The position numbers and the translations under genes were made by a program. The notes below the pieces were generated by a model. That model saw only the letters and a list, made by a program, of their open reading frames with translations, did not search any database and had not been told where the DNA came from. Below are positions 27,869-35,502 of a stretch of DNA of 64,000 nucleotides, in pieces (within the stretch, counting starts at the first letter, position 1; each line of letters begins with the position of its first letter). The DNA is from Pedobacter arcticus A12 (GTDB taxonomy: Bacteria; Bacteroidota; Bacteroidia; Sphingobacteriales; Sphingobacteriaceae), in assembly GCF_000302595.1 (NCBI RefSeq), contig NZ_JH947126.1, positions 277,223-341,222 on the forward strand, given 5' to 3'.

Positions 27869-28215
27869 CTCTTTTCTTGTAAACCAGAGAAAATTAGATT
27901 AAAATCTTCTTTAAGTTTACCAAAATCAACCACTATACCTTGATAGTCATCCTTTTCCCTAGCTCTTGATTCGATAGTCGCCATGGTCTCTTTTGCTTCA
28001 TTTGCACCCATAAAAGCCAATGTTGGCTTGATTTTGTGCGACATTTCGGCAATTTTACTCCAATTTTCATCAGAAACGGCGTTACTTAAAATTGAGACAT
28101 AGTCTGGCGTTTGTGCAAGAAAAATATCTATCATTTCTACCATAAATTCGATGTTGTCGCTTGCCACTTCTTTTAAATAAGAAAGGTCTACCGCTACTTT
28201 ATTGTCTTTATCCAT
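27844..28215 (-). CDS. Hpt-domain phosphotransfer protein
   Basis: This 123-residue single-domain protein is built of helices. The phospho-accepting histidine is in the motif EMSHKIKPTLAFMG (about residue 68), typical of histidine phosphotransfer domains that pass phosphate between response regulators and hybrid kinases. The N-terminal YLKEVASDNIEFMVEMIDIF is the usual first helix pair. No kinase or receiver gene is nearby, so the partners are unknown. It starts 6 bases after the folK stop on the same strand, so the two genes probably share a transcript. That link is positional and not clearly functional. Confidence 0.85.
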   Translation of the reverse strand: MDKDNKVAVDLSYLKEVASDNIEFMVEMIDIFLAQTPDYVSILSNAVSDENWSKIAEMSHKIKPTLAFMGANEAKETMATIESRAREKDDYQGIVVDFGKLKEDFNLIFSGLQEKRKELLASS

Positions 28216-28221
28216 TAAAAA

Positions 28222-28716
28222 TCATTGTAAAACAGCATCCAATTTTATTACATCCAAGTTGTCGGTACTTTCAAACAATAACTGATCTATCGTTTTTTTC
28301 AACACCGGATGAGAAAATGTTGCTGCAATTTCTGCCAAAGGTAATAACACAAACTTACGCTTCTCAATCAAAATATGTGGTATATTAAGTCTATTTGTAA
28401 CTATTATTTCGTTATTGTAAAATAGCATATCAATATCCATTGTTCTTGACCCCCATCTCTCTTTACGTATTCTCCCTAAATCGGTTTCAATTTTTTGCGT
28501 TTTATTTAAAACATCTTCAGCAGAAAACCGGGATTTCACCTCAATCACCATATTCAAAAAATCTGGTTGCTCATTTTTACCCCAAGCTTTAGTTTCGTAA
28601 ACAGCAGACTTTAGGGCGATGTTTCCAACTAAAAGTTCTATTTCTTCAATTGCTTTCTTTAGGTTTTTTAACCGATCTCCCAAATTACTCCCTAAACCTA
28701 AAAATATCGTGTTCAT
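28222..28716 (-). CDS. folK: 2-amino-4-hydroxy-6-hydroxymethyldihydropteridine diphosphokinase
   Basis: FolK transfers pyrophosphate from ATP to the hydroxymethyl pterin produced by FolB. The family motifs are complete: IFLGLGSNLGDRLKNL at the start, SAVYETKAWGKNEQPDFLN, and the metal/ATP motif RIRKERWGSRTMDIDMLFY with its two Asp residues. IPHILIEKRKFVLLPLAEIA follows. At 164 residues the length is normal. The gene is divergent from sppA, with a sppA promoter lying just beyond its start, and is followed by the Hpt gene in the same direction. Confidence 0.96.
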   Translation of the reverse strand: MNTIFLGLGSNLGDRLKNLKKAIEEIELLVGNIALKSAVYETKAWGKNEQPDFLNMVIEVKSRFSAEDVLNKTQKIETDLGRIRKERWGSRTMDIDMLFYNNEIIVTNRLNIPHILIEKRKFVLLPLAEIAATFSHPVLKKTIDQLLFESTDNLDVIKLDAVLQ

Positions 28717-28729
28717 AAATTTGTAACAA

Positions 28730-28762
28730 TTGCTTTAAATGCCTATCTAAAATTTATATTTG
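28730..28762 (+). promoter_or_regulatory. Bacteroidota-type promoter of sppA (-33 TTG, -7 TATATTTG)
   Basis: TTG (28730-28732), a 22-nt spacer and TATATTTG (28755-28762) match the TTG-N17-23-TAnnTTTG pattern. It leaves a leader of about 25 nt before the ATG at 28793. Confidence 0.55.
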
Positions 28763-28792
28763 CAAAATAGCATTTAAATCCAACTCATTATA

Positions 28793-30553
28793 ATGAAACA
28801 ATTCTTCAAATTTGTTTTCGCGTCTATTGTCGGCGTTCTCATTTCTACGTTTGTTATTATACTTATCGTTATCGGCAGTATTACTGCCTTGGTAAGTGGC
28901 GCAAAGGAAAATGTGGAGGTTAAAGAGAACAGTATCTTACACCTCAGCTTAAATCTGCCAATTACCGAGCGCAGTGCTTCCAGTCCTTTAGATGATTTGG
29001 ATTTCGGACCCTTAAAAGGTGAGAAAAAAATAGGTCTAAACGATATTTTGAAAAGCATCAAAAATGCCAAAATCGACCCTAATATCAAGGGGATTTATTT
29101 GGATGTAAATTATATGATGACTGGCTTTGCCACTATTGAAGAAATAAGAACGGCTTTATTGGATTTTAAAAAATCAGGGAAATTTATTATTGCTTATAGT
29201 GAAGTTTATACGCAAGGCGCATATTATTTGGCATCAGTTGCCAACAAAGTTTACTTAAACCCACAAGGCATACTAGAACTTAAAGGACTGAGTTCTGAGG
29301 TTATGTTTTTTAAAGGCGCTTTAGACAAACTGGATATTGAAGCTCAAATTATAAAAGTAGGAACATTCAAAAGCGCTGTAGAGCCGTTTTTTCTGGATAA
29401 AATGAGCGATGCTAACCGTTTACAAACAACTGCATTGTTAGGTTCACTTTACAACCACTTAACTACAGAAATATCTAAAAGCCGTAAAATTCCACAAGAT
29501 TCTATTATCGCTATTGCTGATGGTCTAAAATCGCGTTCGCCACAGGATGCCTTGACCTACAAACTGATTGATGGATTAAAGTATAAGGATGAGATTTTAG
29601 AGGAACTAAAAACGAAAACTGGAATAGCAAAAGACAAAAACCTAAATACCGTTGGCATTTCTGATTATGCAAAATCAATTAAAAGCACAGGGTCATCATC
29701 AGAAAGGATTGCTGTGGTTTACGCAAATGGAGATATTAACAGTGGCGAGGGAGATGAAAATACCATTGGTTCTGAAGGAATTTCAAAAGCAATAAGAAAA
29801 TCTCGTTTAAACGATAAAGTTAAAGCGATTGTGTTGAGAGTTAACAGCCCTGGCGGAAGTGCTTTGGCGTCTGATGTGATTTGGAGAGAAGTATTGCTTG
29901 CTAAAAAAGCAAAACCGGTAATTGTATCAATGGGTGATTACGCGGCTTCTGGCGGTTATTATATTGCTTGCGCAGCTGATGAGATTTTTGCCGAACCAAC
30001 AACAATCACAGGTTCAATTGGGGTATTTGCAGTAATTCCAAACATGAAAGGCTTTTTCAACAATAAATTAGGAATTACCTTTGACGGTGTTAAAACTGGT
30101 CAGTTTGCAGATTTAGGGAACGTAAGTCGCCCGTTAAACAATGCAGAAAAACTAATTCTACAAAATGAAGTCAACAGAACGTATAATGATTTTACCAAAC
30201 GTGTTGCAGACGGAAGAAAATTATCTCAAACTTATGTTGACAGTATTGGACAGGGCCGTGTTTGGACAGGCGAACAAGCATTAAAACTAAAATTAGTAGA
30301 TAAGCTTGGGCATTTGGACGATGCAATTGCCGAAGCTGCAAAAAGAGCAAAAATTAAAGACTACAAAATCTCAAACTATCCAGAAATTAAAGATGGTTTA
30401 ATGGGGTTATTAGGTAGTTCTGACGAAAAGATCAAAGCTTATTTTGTAAAACAAGAGCTGGGGAAAAGTTACCAGTATTATCAAAAAATAAAAGAAGTTA
30501 ACAACATGAGTGGTTTGCAAGCTAAACTACCTTATGAAATAACCTTTCAATAA
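28793..30553 (+). CDS. sppA: Signal peptide peptidase SppA, 67-kDa type
   Basis: SppA degrades cleaved signal peptides in the inner membrane and is active on the periplasmic side. An N-terminal membrane anchor (about 8-33) is followed by two related S49 domains. The catalytic lysine is probably Lys193 in KVGTFKSAVEPFF, in the first domain, and the serine Ser386 in GDYAASGGYYIA, in the second. ITGSIGVFAV and VDKLGHLDDAI complete the family pattern. At 586 residues it is of the long E. coli type. It has its own promoter and a strong terminator. Confidence 0.95.
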   Translation: MKQFFKFVFASIVGVLISTFVIILIVIGSITALVSGAKENVEVKENSILHLSLNLPITERSASSPLDDLDFGPLKGEKKIGLNDILKSIKNAKIDPNIKGIYLDVNYMMTGFATIEEIRTALLDFKKSGKFIIAYSEVYTQGAYYLASVANKVYLNPQGILELKGLSSEVMFFKGALDKLDIEAQIIKVGTFKSAVEPFFLDKMSDANRLQTTALLGSLYNHLTTEISKSRKIPQDSIIAIADGLKSRSPQDALTYKLIDGLKYKDEILEELKTKTGIAKDKNLNTVGISDYAKSIKSTGSSSERIAVVYANGDINSGEGDENTIGSEGISKAIRKSRLNDKVKAIVLRVNSPGGSALASDVIWREVLLAKKAKPVIVSMGDYAASGGYYIACAADEIFAEPTTITGSIGVFAVIPNMKGFFNNKLGITFDGVKTGQFADLGNVSRPLNNAEKLILQNEVNRTYNDFTKRVADGRKLSQTYVDSIGQGRVWTGEQALKLKLVDKLGHLDDAIAEAAKRAKIKDYKISNYPEIKDGLMGLLGSSDEKIKAYFVKQELGKSYQYYQKIKEVNNMSGLQAKLPYEITFQ

Positions 30554-30578
30554 GAATTTCTAAATATTGAAATTATCA

Positions 30579-30610
30579 AAAGACTCGGAGTTATCTGGGT
30601 CTTTTTTTTT
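30579..30610 (+). terminator. Rho-independent terminator of sppA
   Basis: AAAGACTC (30579-30586) pairs with GGGTCTTT (30597-30604, one G-T pair) and runs into a long T tract. Confidence 0.8.
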
Positions 30611-30679
30611 ATGAAGATCGGGAAGAATTTTTTGTTGATTTTTAGACTGATAGCCGAATCTTGTTATCGACCATCCTAT

Positions 30680-30771
30680 GCGTTAACGACAGCAGTGACA
30701 TCCTTTTTGCTCTTTTTACAGGTAGCTATACAAGAGCAAAAAGATACAACGGATGGCGTGTTAAAACGCCC
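30680..30771 (-). repeat. Structured dispersed element, copy 1 (GGGCGTT...CTAACGC type with variable stem)
   Basis: On the minus strand it opens GGGCGTT, has CCATCCGTTGTATC, then a stem of TTTTTGCTCTT against AAGAGCAAAAA (perfect 11 bp), then GGATGTC and TTAACGC. The copy at 60492-60587 has the same flank lengths (29 and 24 bases) but a different inner stem. The 386-base gap 30554-30939 also holds two terminators and otherwise no gene I trust. Confidence 0.7.
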
Positions 30772-30887
30772 TAACTATACAAAAGCTAAGAAGGAAAACA
30801 TAAAAACCTAATTAATGGATTCTATATATTTAGAAATAAACTAACTCTTATAAACTCATACAAGAGATTCATAGCCAAATAGAATTC

Positions 30888-30919
30888 ACAAAAAAAGTCC
30901 CACCAAACGGCAGGACTTT
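30888..30919 (-). terminator. Terminator of the sigma factor/protease unit
   Basis: On the minus strand AAAGTCC (30919-30913) pairs with GGACTTT (30900-30894), followed by a T tract. Confidence 0.7.
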
Positions 30920-30939
30920 TCAATAAACGCTAATAAAAA

Positions 30940-32034
30940 CTAGTTATATACTTTAACCATAAATATATAATCCTGCATCTTTTTAATCTGTTGGGTGCGG
31001 TTCAATCCAGCCAATGTATTTCTTTTATTAACTGAAATTTTTTGCGTTAAAGAATCTTGCGAAATGCTATTTACAGCCCTCATTAAATAATCGGATTTCA
31101 CAGCAAATGCAGCGCCGTCTGCCTGGGTTTGTTTACCACTTACAATTCCAATCACATTTCCTTTGCTATCCATTAAGGGACCTCCAGAATTACCTGGATT
31201 AACCGGGATAGAGATTTGATACGCAATTGAATCGCCAGCAAAACCAGTAGAAGAACTTAAATAGCCTTTTCCGTAAACCACATCGTCTTTAGGATAACCA
31301 ATGGTATAAACATCTTCGCCTAAATCAGAGTTCGATTTTTTGAAAGTATAAGGAACGGTAGCTAAATGCTTAAACGTAGTATCTTTAATATGTAATACGG
31401 CAATATCAAATTCTGGATCAACATATACTGTTTCAACTTTGAAAGATTCGCCTTTATTATTTTGTACATACACAGAATCTGCGTCTTTAATTACATGGTA
31501 ATTGGTTACCAAATAACCATTTGCCGATAAAATAAAACCTGTACCACTATATTGGCTAATATCCTTTGGCTGTTTGCTGGTGCTGTTGATATTTCTAATA
31601 AGTGCCGTTTGAGAACGTTTGATGTTCTCCATATCTCGTTTCAGTTCACTGTAATTAGAACCATGTTCACTACTGTTAAACTGGCCAGTAGAAAACAAGG
31701 TGATTAACGTCATGAAAATAGCAACAGTTGCTGCAACGGCCAAGTTTTTACGATATCTAACCCACAATACAGATAGTAAAGTAGGTGTTTCTTTATACTC
31801 TTCCGTTAAGCTATCCACATCTAATTCGTCATGAATCTGGTTCAAAGCTACTCTTAAAGCATTAACTTCACCAAAAGATTTCAACGTTTTTAGAAAATCT
31901 AAATGCGCAATCACTTTATGGTCTAAAGCAGAATTAGTCTTGCGGTCTTCCTCAAAAGCCAGCGCTTCTTCTGCAGTCATTTCATGACTATAGTAGGCTT
32001 CAATTCTTTTGATTAAATCTATTTCACTTTTCAT
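30940..32034 (-). CDS. Membrane-anchored trypsin-like (S1C/DegP-type) protease with anti-sigma-like N-terminus
   Basis: The 364 residues fall into three parts. The cytoplasmic N-terminus (1-95) contains IEAYYSHEMTAEEALAFEED and HLDFLKTLKSF, which resembles the start of Bacteroidota anti-sigma factors. One membrane helix follows (about 97-115). The periplasmic part (160-300) is a trypsin-like domain with His180 in VTNYHVI, Asp210 in EFDIAVL and Ser283 in GNSGGPL. No PDZ domain follows. The gene begins 5 bases after the stop of an ECF sigma-factor gene. I infer that one protein may both hold the sigma factor at the membrane and sense or cut in the periplasm. The protease part is certain; the anti-sigma part is a hypothesis. 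Confidence 0.8.
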   Translation of the reverse strand: MKSEIDLIKRIEAYYSHEMTAEEALAFEEDRKTNSALDHKVIAHLDFLKTLKSFGEVNALRVALNQIHDELDVDSLTEEYKETPTLLSVLWVRYRKNLAVAATVAIFMTLITLFSTGQFNSSEHGSNYSELKRDMENIKRSQTALIRNINSTSKQPKDISQYSGTGFILSANGYLVTNYHVIKDADSVYVQNNKGESFKVETVYVDPEFDIAVLHIKDTTFKHLATVPYTFKKSNSDLGEDVYTIGYPKDDVVYGKGYLSSSTGFAGDSIAYQISIPVNPGNSGGPLMDSKGNVIGIVSGKQTQADGAAFAVKSDYLMRAVNSISQDSLTQKISVNKRNTLAGLNRTQQIKKMQDYIFMVKVYN

Positions 32035-32039
32035 ATCTC

Positions 32040-32609
32040 TTATTTTAGATTAAAAAACAGCTTTTTTAATCGTTGCAAACACTTATATTTTTGTGTTTTT
32101 GCATTGTCTGAATTGGTGTAACCAAATTTCTCACAGATATCTTGCATGGATTTACTGTGGATATAAAAATCCTCAATAATAGTTTTACAAGGCTCTCCCA
32201 ACTGTGTTAAAGCACTATTCATCAATACGAATTGCTGATCTTTTTCTTCGTGTTGCGCCAAATCAGGTTCCACTTCAAAATGATCTTCGTAATCTTTTAT
32301 ATTTTCACTAAATCTACTTTTATGACTTAGTTTTTTTAGCCAAAGCCTTCTGCAAACAGAATATAAAAATGTTTTGAGTTTACTAGTTAATTCAAAATCT
32401 CCACTTTTAATTTTATCGTGAAGTATAATTATACTTTCCTGATAAATATCTTTTGCATCATGCTCGCTACCGTTATTATTAATGATCAATTGTAGGATCA
32501 TCGGGTAATAAGCTTTGTAAAGATATTGAAGTGTAGAAGACGAATTATTCAGTATTCCTAAAATAATTTCATTATCTGTTGGTATTGAATGATTTATCTT
32601 TCTGCTCAC
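32040..32609 (-). CDS. ECF-type RNA polymerase sigma factor
   Basis: The 189-residue protein has region 2 with YLYKAYYPMILQLIINNNGS and AKDIYQESIIILHDKI, then LKTFLYSVCRRLWLKKL. Region 4 has LGEPCKTIIEDFYIHSKSMQ with DICEKFGYTNSDNAKTQKYKCLQRL. The region-4 helix-turn-helix with NSDNAKTQKYK is characteristic of a Bacteroidota sigma group often found upstream of envelope proteins. It is the first gene of a two-gene transcript with the protease. The 210-base upstream region, shared with a divergent small lipoprotein gene, is A/T-rich and shows no clear promoter. Confidence 0.9.
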   Translation of the reverse strand: MSRKINHSIPTDNEIILGILNNSSSTLQYLYKAYYPMILQLIINNNGSEHDAKDIYQESIIILHDKIKSGDFELTSKLKTFLYSVCRRLWLKKLSHKSRFSENIKDYEDHFEVEPDLAQHEEKDQQFVLMNSALTQLGEPCKTIIEDFYIHSKSMQDICEKFGYTNSDNAKTQKYKCLQRLKKLFFNLK

Positions 32610-32819
32610 TGTTTAATACTGTTTTTGCTAAATTGTAACCCTTATTCGGTAAAAAAAAATTTAATTTTCACATTCTTACGCAAACGTTTAATTTACTTGA
32701 TTTTTAGCTCATTACAATTATTTTAAAAAAATTAAGTTTTTTTTCGAGGTTACCGGGTTACCTTTTAAAGTTTCTGGCATTAAGGATAAATTAATCATAA
32801 TTAAAAAGACAAAATTAAC

Positions 32820-33014
32820 ATGAAAAACTTATTCAAATTCGGATTTTTCGCTTTAGCAATCTCTTTATCAGTTGTTGCTTGTAACTCTAACAAAGCTACT
32901 GACGCAACTCAAGATTCTACTTCTTTAGATTCAATCACTGTTGATACTGCTGCTGTTGATACAGTTGCTGGTGATTCTTCTATGGTTGCTGTAGATACTA
33001 CTGCTGCTAAATAA
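32820..33014 (+). CDS. Small Asp/Thr/Ser-rich lipoprotein
   Basis: MKNLFKFGFFALAISLSVVAC is a lipoprotein signal with Cys21. The remaining 43 residues are low-complexity, built almost only of Asp, Thr, Ser, Ala and Val (SLDSITVDTAAVDTVAGD), with no predicted fold. Short acidic lipoproteins like this are common and often highly expressed in Bacteroidota. The strong terminator at 33035-33066 fits a separate single-gene transcript. It is divergent from the ECF sigma/protease pair, so it is a candidate target of that sigma factor; this is inference from position only. Confidence 0.8.
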   Translation: MKNLFKFGFFALAISLSVVACNSNKATDATQDSTSLDSITVDTAAVDTVAGDSSMVAVDTTAAK

Positions 33015-33034
33015 GATTTAAAAATCTAAAATTT

Positions 33035-33066
33035 AAAAAAGCATCGCTATTTAGTGATGCTTTTTT
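33035..33066 (+). terminator. Strong rho-independent terminator of the small lipoprotein gene
   Basis: AAAAAAGCATC (33035-33045) pairs with GATGCTTTTTT (33056-33066), with a further CTA/TAG pair inside. Confidence 0.9.
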
Positions 33067-33090
33067 GTTTTCAAGGCAATTCTATCTCTC

Positions 33091-33115
33091 CCAAAATGTA
33101 AAATTTACATTTTGG
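33091..33115. promoter_or_regulatory. Perfect palindrome, possible operator
   Basis: CCAAAATGTAAA and TTTACATTTTGG are perfect 12-bp arms around a single central A, 122 bases before the M23 peptidase gene and 25 bases behind a terminator. Its symmetry suits a dimeric DNA-binding protein better than an RNA hairpin. Confidence 0.4.
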
Positions 33116-33189
33116 CACCTTTCTTTCAGCTTCTCTTTTTACCAGCTTCATTATATTTTTTCGCCAAAACCTACGTTCTATATTTTTAC

Positions 33190-33197
33190 TACATTTG
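33190..33197 (+). promoter_or_regulatory. Possible -7 box of the M23 peptidase gene
   Basis: TACATTTG fits TAnnTTTG, with about a 33-nt leader to the ATG at 33237. The palindrome at 33091-33115 is 75 bases further upstream. Confidence 0.4.
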
Positions 33198-33236
33198 TTA
33201 GCTCAATAGATATACAAAACCTATTAATTACAATTA

Positions 33237-34202
33237 ATGGCGAAAACAAAATATTATTTTAATTCTCAAACACTTAAATACGAAAAGGTTAAGTTAAGCT
33301 TGGGGCTTAAAATATTGAAAGGATTCGGCTTTTTGTCAACGGCTTTGGTTTTCTCTTTTATCATCATTGCCTTCGCCTATACTTTTCTAGATTCTCCAAA
33401 AGAAAAACAGCTAAAGCGAGAAATCAGCTCGCTTACTTTGCAATACGAAATTTTACAGAGCAGACTGAAGCAGGTAAATGTGGTTATGAAGAGCCTGCAA
33501 GATAGAGACGACAATATTTACCGCGTAATATTAGAAGCTGAACCAATTGCACCAGAAGTAAGAAATGCTGGCTTTGGAGGCGTAAATCGGTACAAGGATT
33601 TAGAAAACTACGACTATAGTAGTTTGATGATTGAAACTACCAAAAAATTGGACATTATATCAAAACAACTTTATGTACAATCAAAATCTTACGATGAATT
33701 AACCAAAGCAGTTAATTCAAAAGGAAAAATGATGGCCAGTATTCCGGCAATCCAACCTATTGATAGTAGAAAATTACGTTCGATATCTGGCTTTGGTTAT
33801 AGAATGCACCCAATTTATAAAATAAGAAAAATGCATGATGGGATAGATTTTGCCGCCCCAATTGGCACTCCTATATATGCAACAGGTGATGGTAGTATAA
33901 TTGCAGCGGGTGTTGAACGTGGTTATGGAAACAGAGTTATGATTAACCACGGTTATAGCTATGTGACCAAATATGCGCACATGAGCAAATTTAAAGTAAG
34001 AAAAGGTGATCGGGTAAAACGTGGAGATATTATTGGCTATGTAGGAAATACCGGAGCATCAACTGGTCCCCATTGCCACTATGAGGTTTATAAATCGGGA
34101 AAACCCATAAATCCTATAAATTTCTTTTTTAACGATTTAACCCCATCTGAATATGTTACCTTGCTAGAAGTGGCTTCAAGAGACAATCAATCATTAGATT
34201 AA
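33237..34202 (+). CDS. Membrane-anchored M23 metallopeptidase
   Basis: The N-terminus is cytoplasmic (MAKTKYYFNSQTLKYEKVKL), followed by one membrane helix (about 30-50) and a coiled coil (55-90). The M23 domain (180-296) has zinc ligands His200 and Asp204 in KMHDGIDFAAP and His281 in GPHCHYEV, with His248 in YAHMSKFKV. This is the canonical LytM arrangement, so it should be an active peptidoglycan endopeptidase or a close relative. The architecture of helix, coiled coil and LytM is shared with Bacteroidota cell-shape and division peptidases. A MerR-type regulator gene follows after 10 bases. Confidence 0.9.
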   Translation: MAKTKYYFNSQTLKYEKVKLSLGLKILKGFGFLSTALVFSFIIIAFAYTFLDSPKEKQLKREISSLTLQYEILQSRLKQVNVVMKSLQDRDDNIYRVILEAEPIAPEVRNAGFGGVNRYKDLENYDYSSLMIETTKKLDIISKQLYVQSKSYDELTKAVNSKGKMMASIPAIQPIDSRKLRSISGFGYRMHPIYKIRKMHDGIDFAAPIGTPIYATGDGSIIAAGVERGYGNRVMINHGYSYVTKYAHMSKFKVRKGDRVKRGDIIGYVGNTGASTGPHCHYEVYKSGKPINPINFFFNDLTPSEYVTLLEVASRDNQSLD

Positions 34203-34212
34203 CAAATTAACC

Positions 34213-34548
34213 ATGCCTTATAAAGAAAAAGAAATCCAAAAATCATATTACCCTATTGGAGAGGTAGCAGAAATGTTTGATGTAAACACATCAATGATTA
34301 GATTTTACGAAAAAGAATTTGACATTCTACAGCCCAAAAAGAATGCTAAAGGCAATAGGCTTTTTCGACCTGAGGATATCACAAACCTGAAAATAATTTT
34401 TAATTTGATTAAAGACAAAGGTTTTACCATACAAGGTGCCAAAGACTTTATGAAGAAAAACAAAAAAGAGGTTGATGAGCAACAAAAAGTTATTGAAGCT
34501 TTGGAAAAAATCAAATCTTTTATGCTTGAGCTAAAGGAGCAATTATAA
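34213..34548 (+). CDS. MerR-family transcriptional regulator (short form)
   Basis: The 111-residue protein is essentially a MerR winged-helix domain: YYPIGEVAEMFDVNTSMIRF followed by YEKEFDILQPKKNAKGNRLF and RPEDITNLKIIFNLIKDKGF. A short coiled coil (VDEQQKVIEALEKIKSFML) at the C-terminus would serve for dimerisation. There is no metal- or drug-binding domain. This type, with one regulator next to an M23 peptidase gene, occurs in many Bacteroidota. It probably shares a transcript with the upstream peptidase (10-base gap). The targets are unknown. Confidence 0.9.
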   Translation: MPYKEKEIQKSYYPIGEVAEMFDVNTSMIRFYEKEFDILQPKKNAKGNRLFRPEDITNLKIIFNLIKDKGFTIQGAKDFMKKNKKEVDEQQKVIEALEKIKSFMLELKEQL

Positions 34549-34593
34549 GGTCACTGAATATCTTTTGAAAAGAACCCAGATTTAGTCTCCGAT

Positions 34594-35502
34594 ATGGATG
34601 AAAAACAAAAAGTTTTATTTGTTATCAATAAAAAATCGGGTAGTCGAGCTGACACACTGATTAATCAAACCATCGAAAAACACGCTGAATCAAATAATTA
34701 TTTGTTTGAGATTGTGGTTTGCCAGAAAAATTTTGAGGATGAAATTAGAAAAGCTGTAAGCGATTTTTCCCCGCATATCGTTTGCGCTGTAGGTGGAGAC
34801 GGAACTGTGAACTTAGTTGCTTCTATTATCCAATCAACAAACATCTCTTTGCTTATTATACCAAGCGGTTCTGCAAACGGAATGGCTAAAGAGCTACAAA
34901 TCCCTGCTACTTTACCAGCGTGTTTAGATTTAATTAAACACGGAAAAACCCAAAAAATAGACCTATTAAAAGTAAATGATAAAATATCTGTCCACTTGGC
35001 AGATGTTGGATTAAATGCCCGTATCGTAAAACGATTTGAATTAGACCCAAACAGAGGTTTATTTACGTACGGAAAACATCTATTTTATGAAATGTTTTTA
35101 CTGAAGCGCTACAGGTTCAAAATCAAATACGATGACAAAATCATGAACGTTAAAGCTGTGTCGTTAACGTTTGCAAATGCAACAAAATATGGGACTAGCG
35201 CAGTAATTAACCCTGATGGGATTTTGAACGATGGCTACTTTGAAATCTGTATTGTAAAACCTTTTCCAAAATACCACATTATAAATATAGCTTATCAAAT
35301 GTTTAGAAACACCATTAAATACTCGGAATTTTTTCAGGTATTAAAATGTAAAAAAGCGGAGGTGACCTGTACAAAAAGAACACTTTTACAAAACGACGGG
35401 GAACTGATGTCAAAGGTAAGTTGTGTTTATCTAGAAACACTACCTAAAGCTTTACAGGTAATTATCGACCCGAACTTATCGCATCCAACCATCATAGACT
35501 AA
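34594..35502 (+). CDS. Diacylglycerol/lipid kinase family protein
   Basis: The catalytic-domain motifs are VLFVINKKSGSRA at the start, the nucleotide loop AVGGDGTVNLVAS, LLIIPSGSANGMAKEL and HLADVGLNARIVKRFE. These assign it to the DagK/YegS/sphingosine-kinase superfamily, whose members phosphorylate diacylglycerol or a sphingoid base. Sphingolipids are present in Sphingobacteriaceae, so a sphingoid-type substrate is possible, but sequence alone does not decide this. At 302 residues it is complete. Its 3' end overlaps the convergent phosphoesterase gene by 27 bases. Confidence 0.88.
   Translation: MDEKQKVLFVINKKSGSRADTLINQTIEKHAESNNYLFEIVVCQKNFEDEIRKAVSDFSPHIVCAVGGDGTVNLVASIIQSTNISLLIIPSGSANGMAKELQIPATLPACLDLIKHGKTQKIDLLKVNDKISVHLADVGLNARIVKRFELDPNRGLFTYGKHLFYEMFLLKRYRFKIKYDDKIMNVKAVSLTFANATKYGTSAVINPDGILNDGYFEICIVKPFPKYHIINIAYQMFRNTIKYSEFFQVLKCKKAEVTCTKRTLLQNDGELMSKVSCVYLETLPKALQVIIDPNLSHPTIID

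Noticed and set aside
30611-30811. Open frame of 66 residues on the plus strand
   Set aside because: It begins just behind a terminator, runs through the structured repeat 30680-30771 and has no family character or signal; it is most likely chance.
33065-33262. Open frame of 65 residues on the plus strand
   Set aside because: It starts in the T tract of a terminator, crosses the palindrome and the possible -7 box and overlaps the M23 peptidase start; no recognisable sequence.
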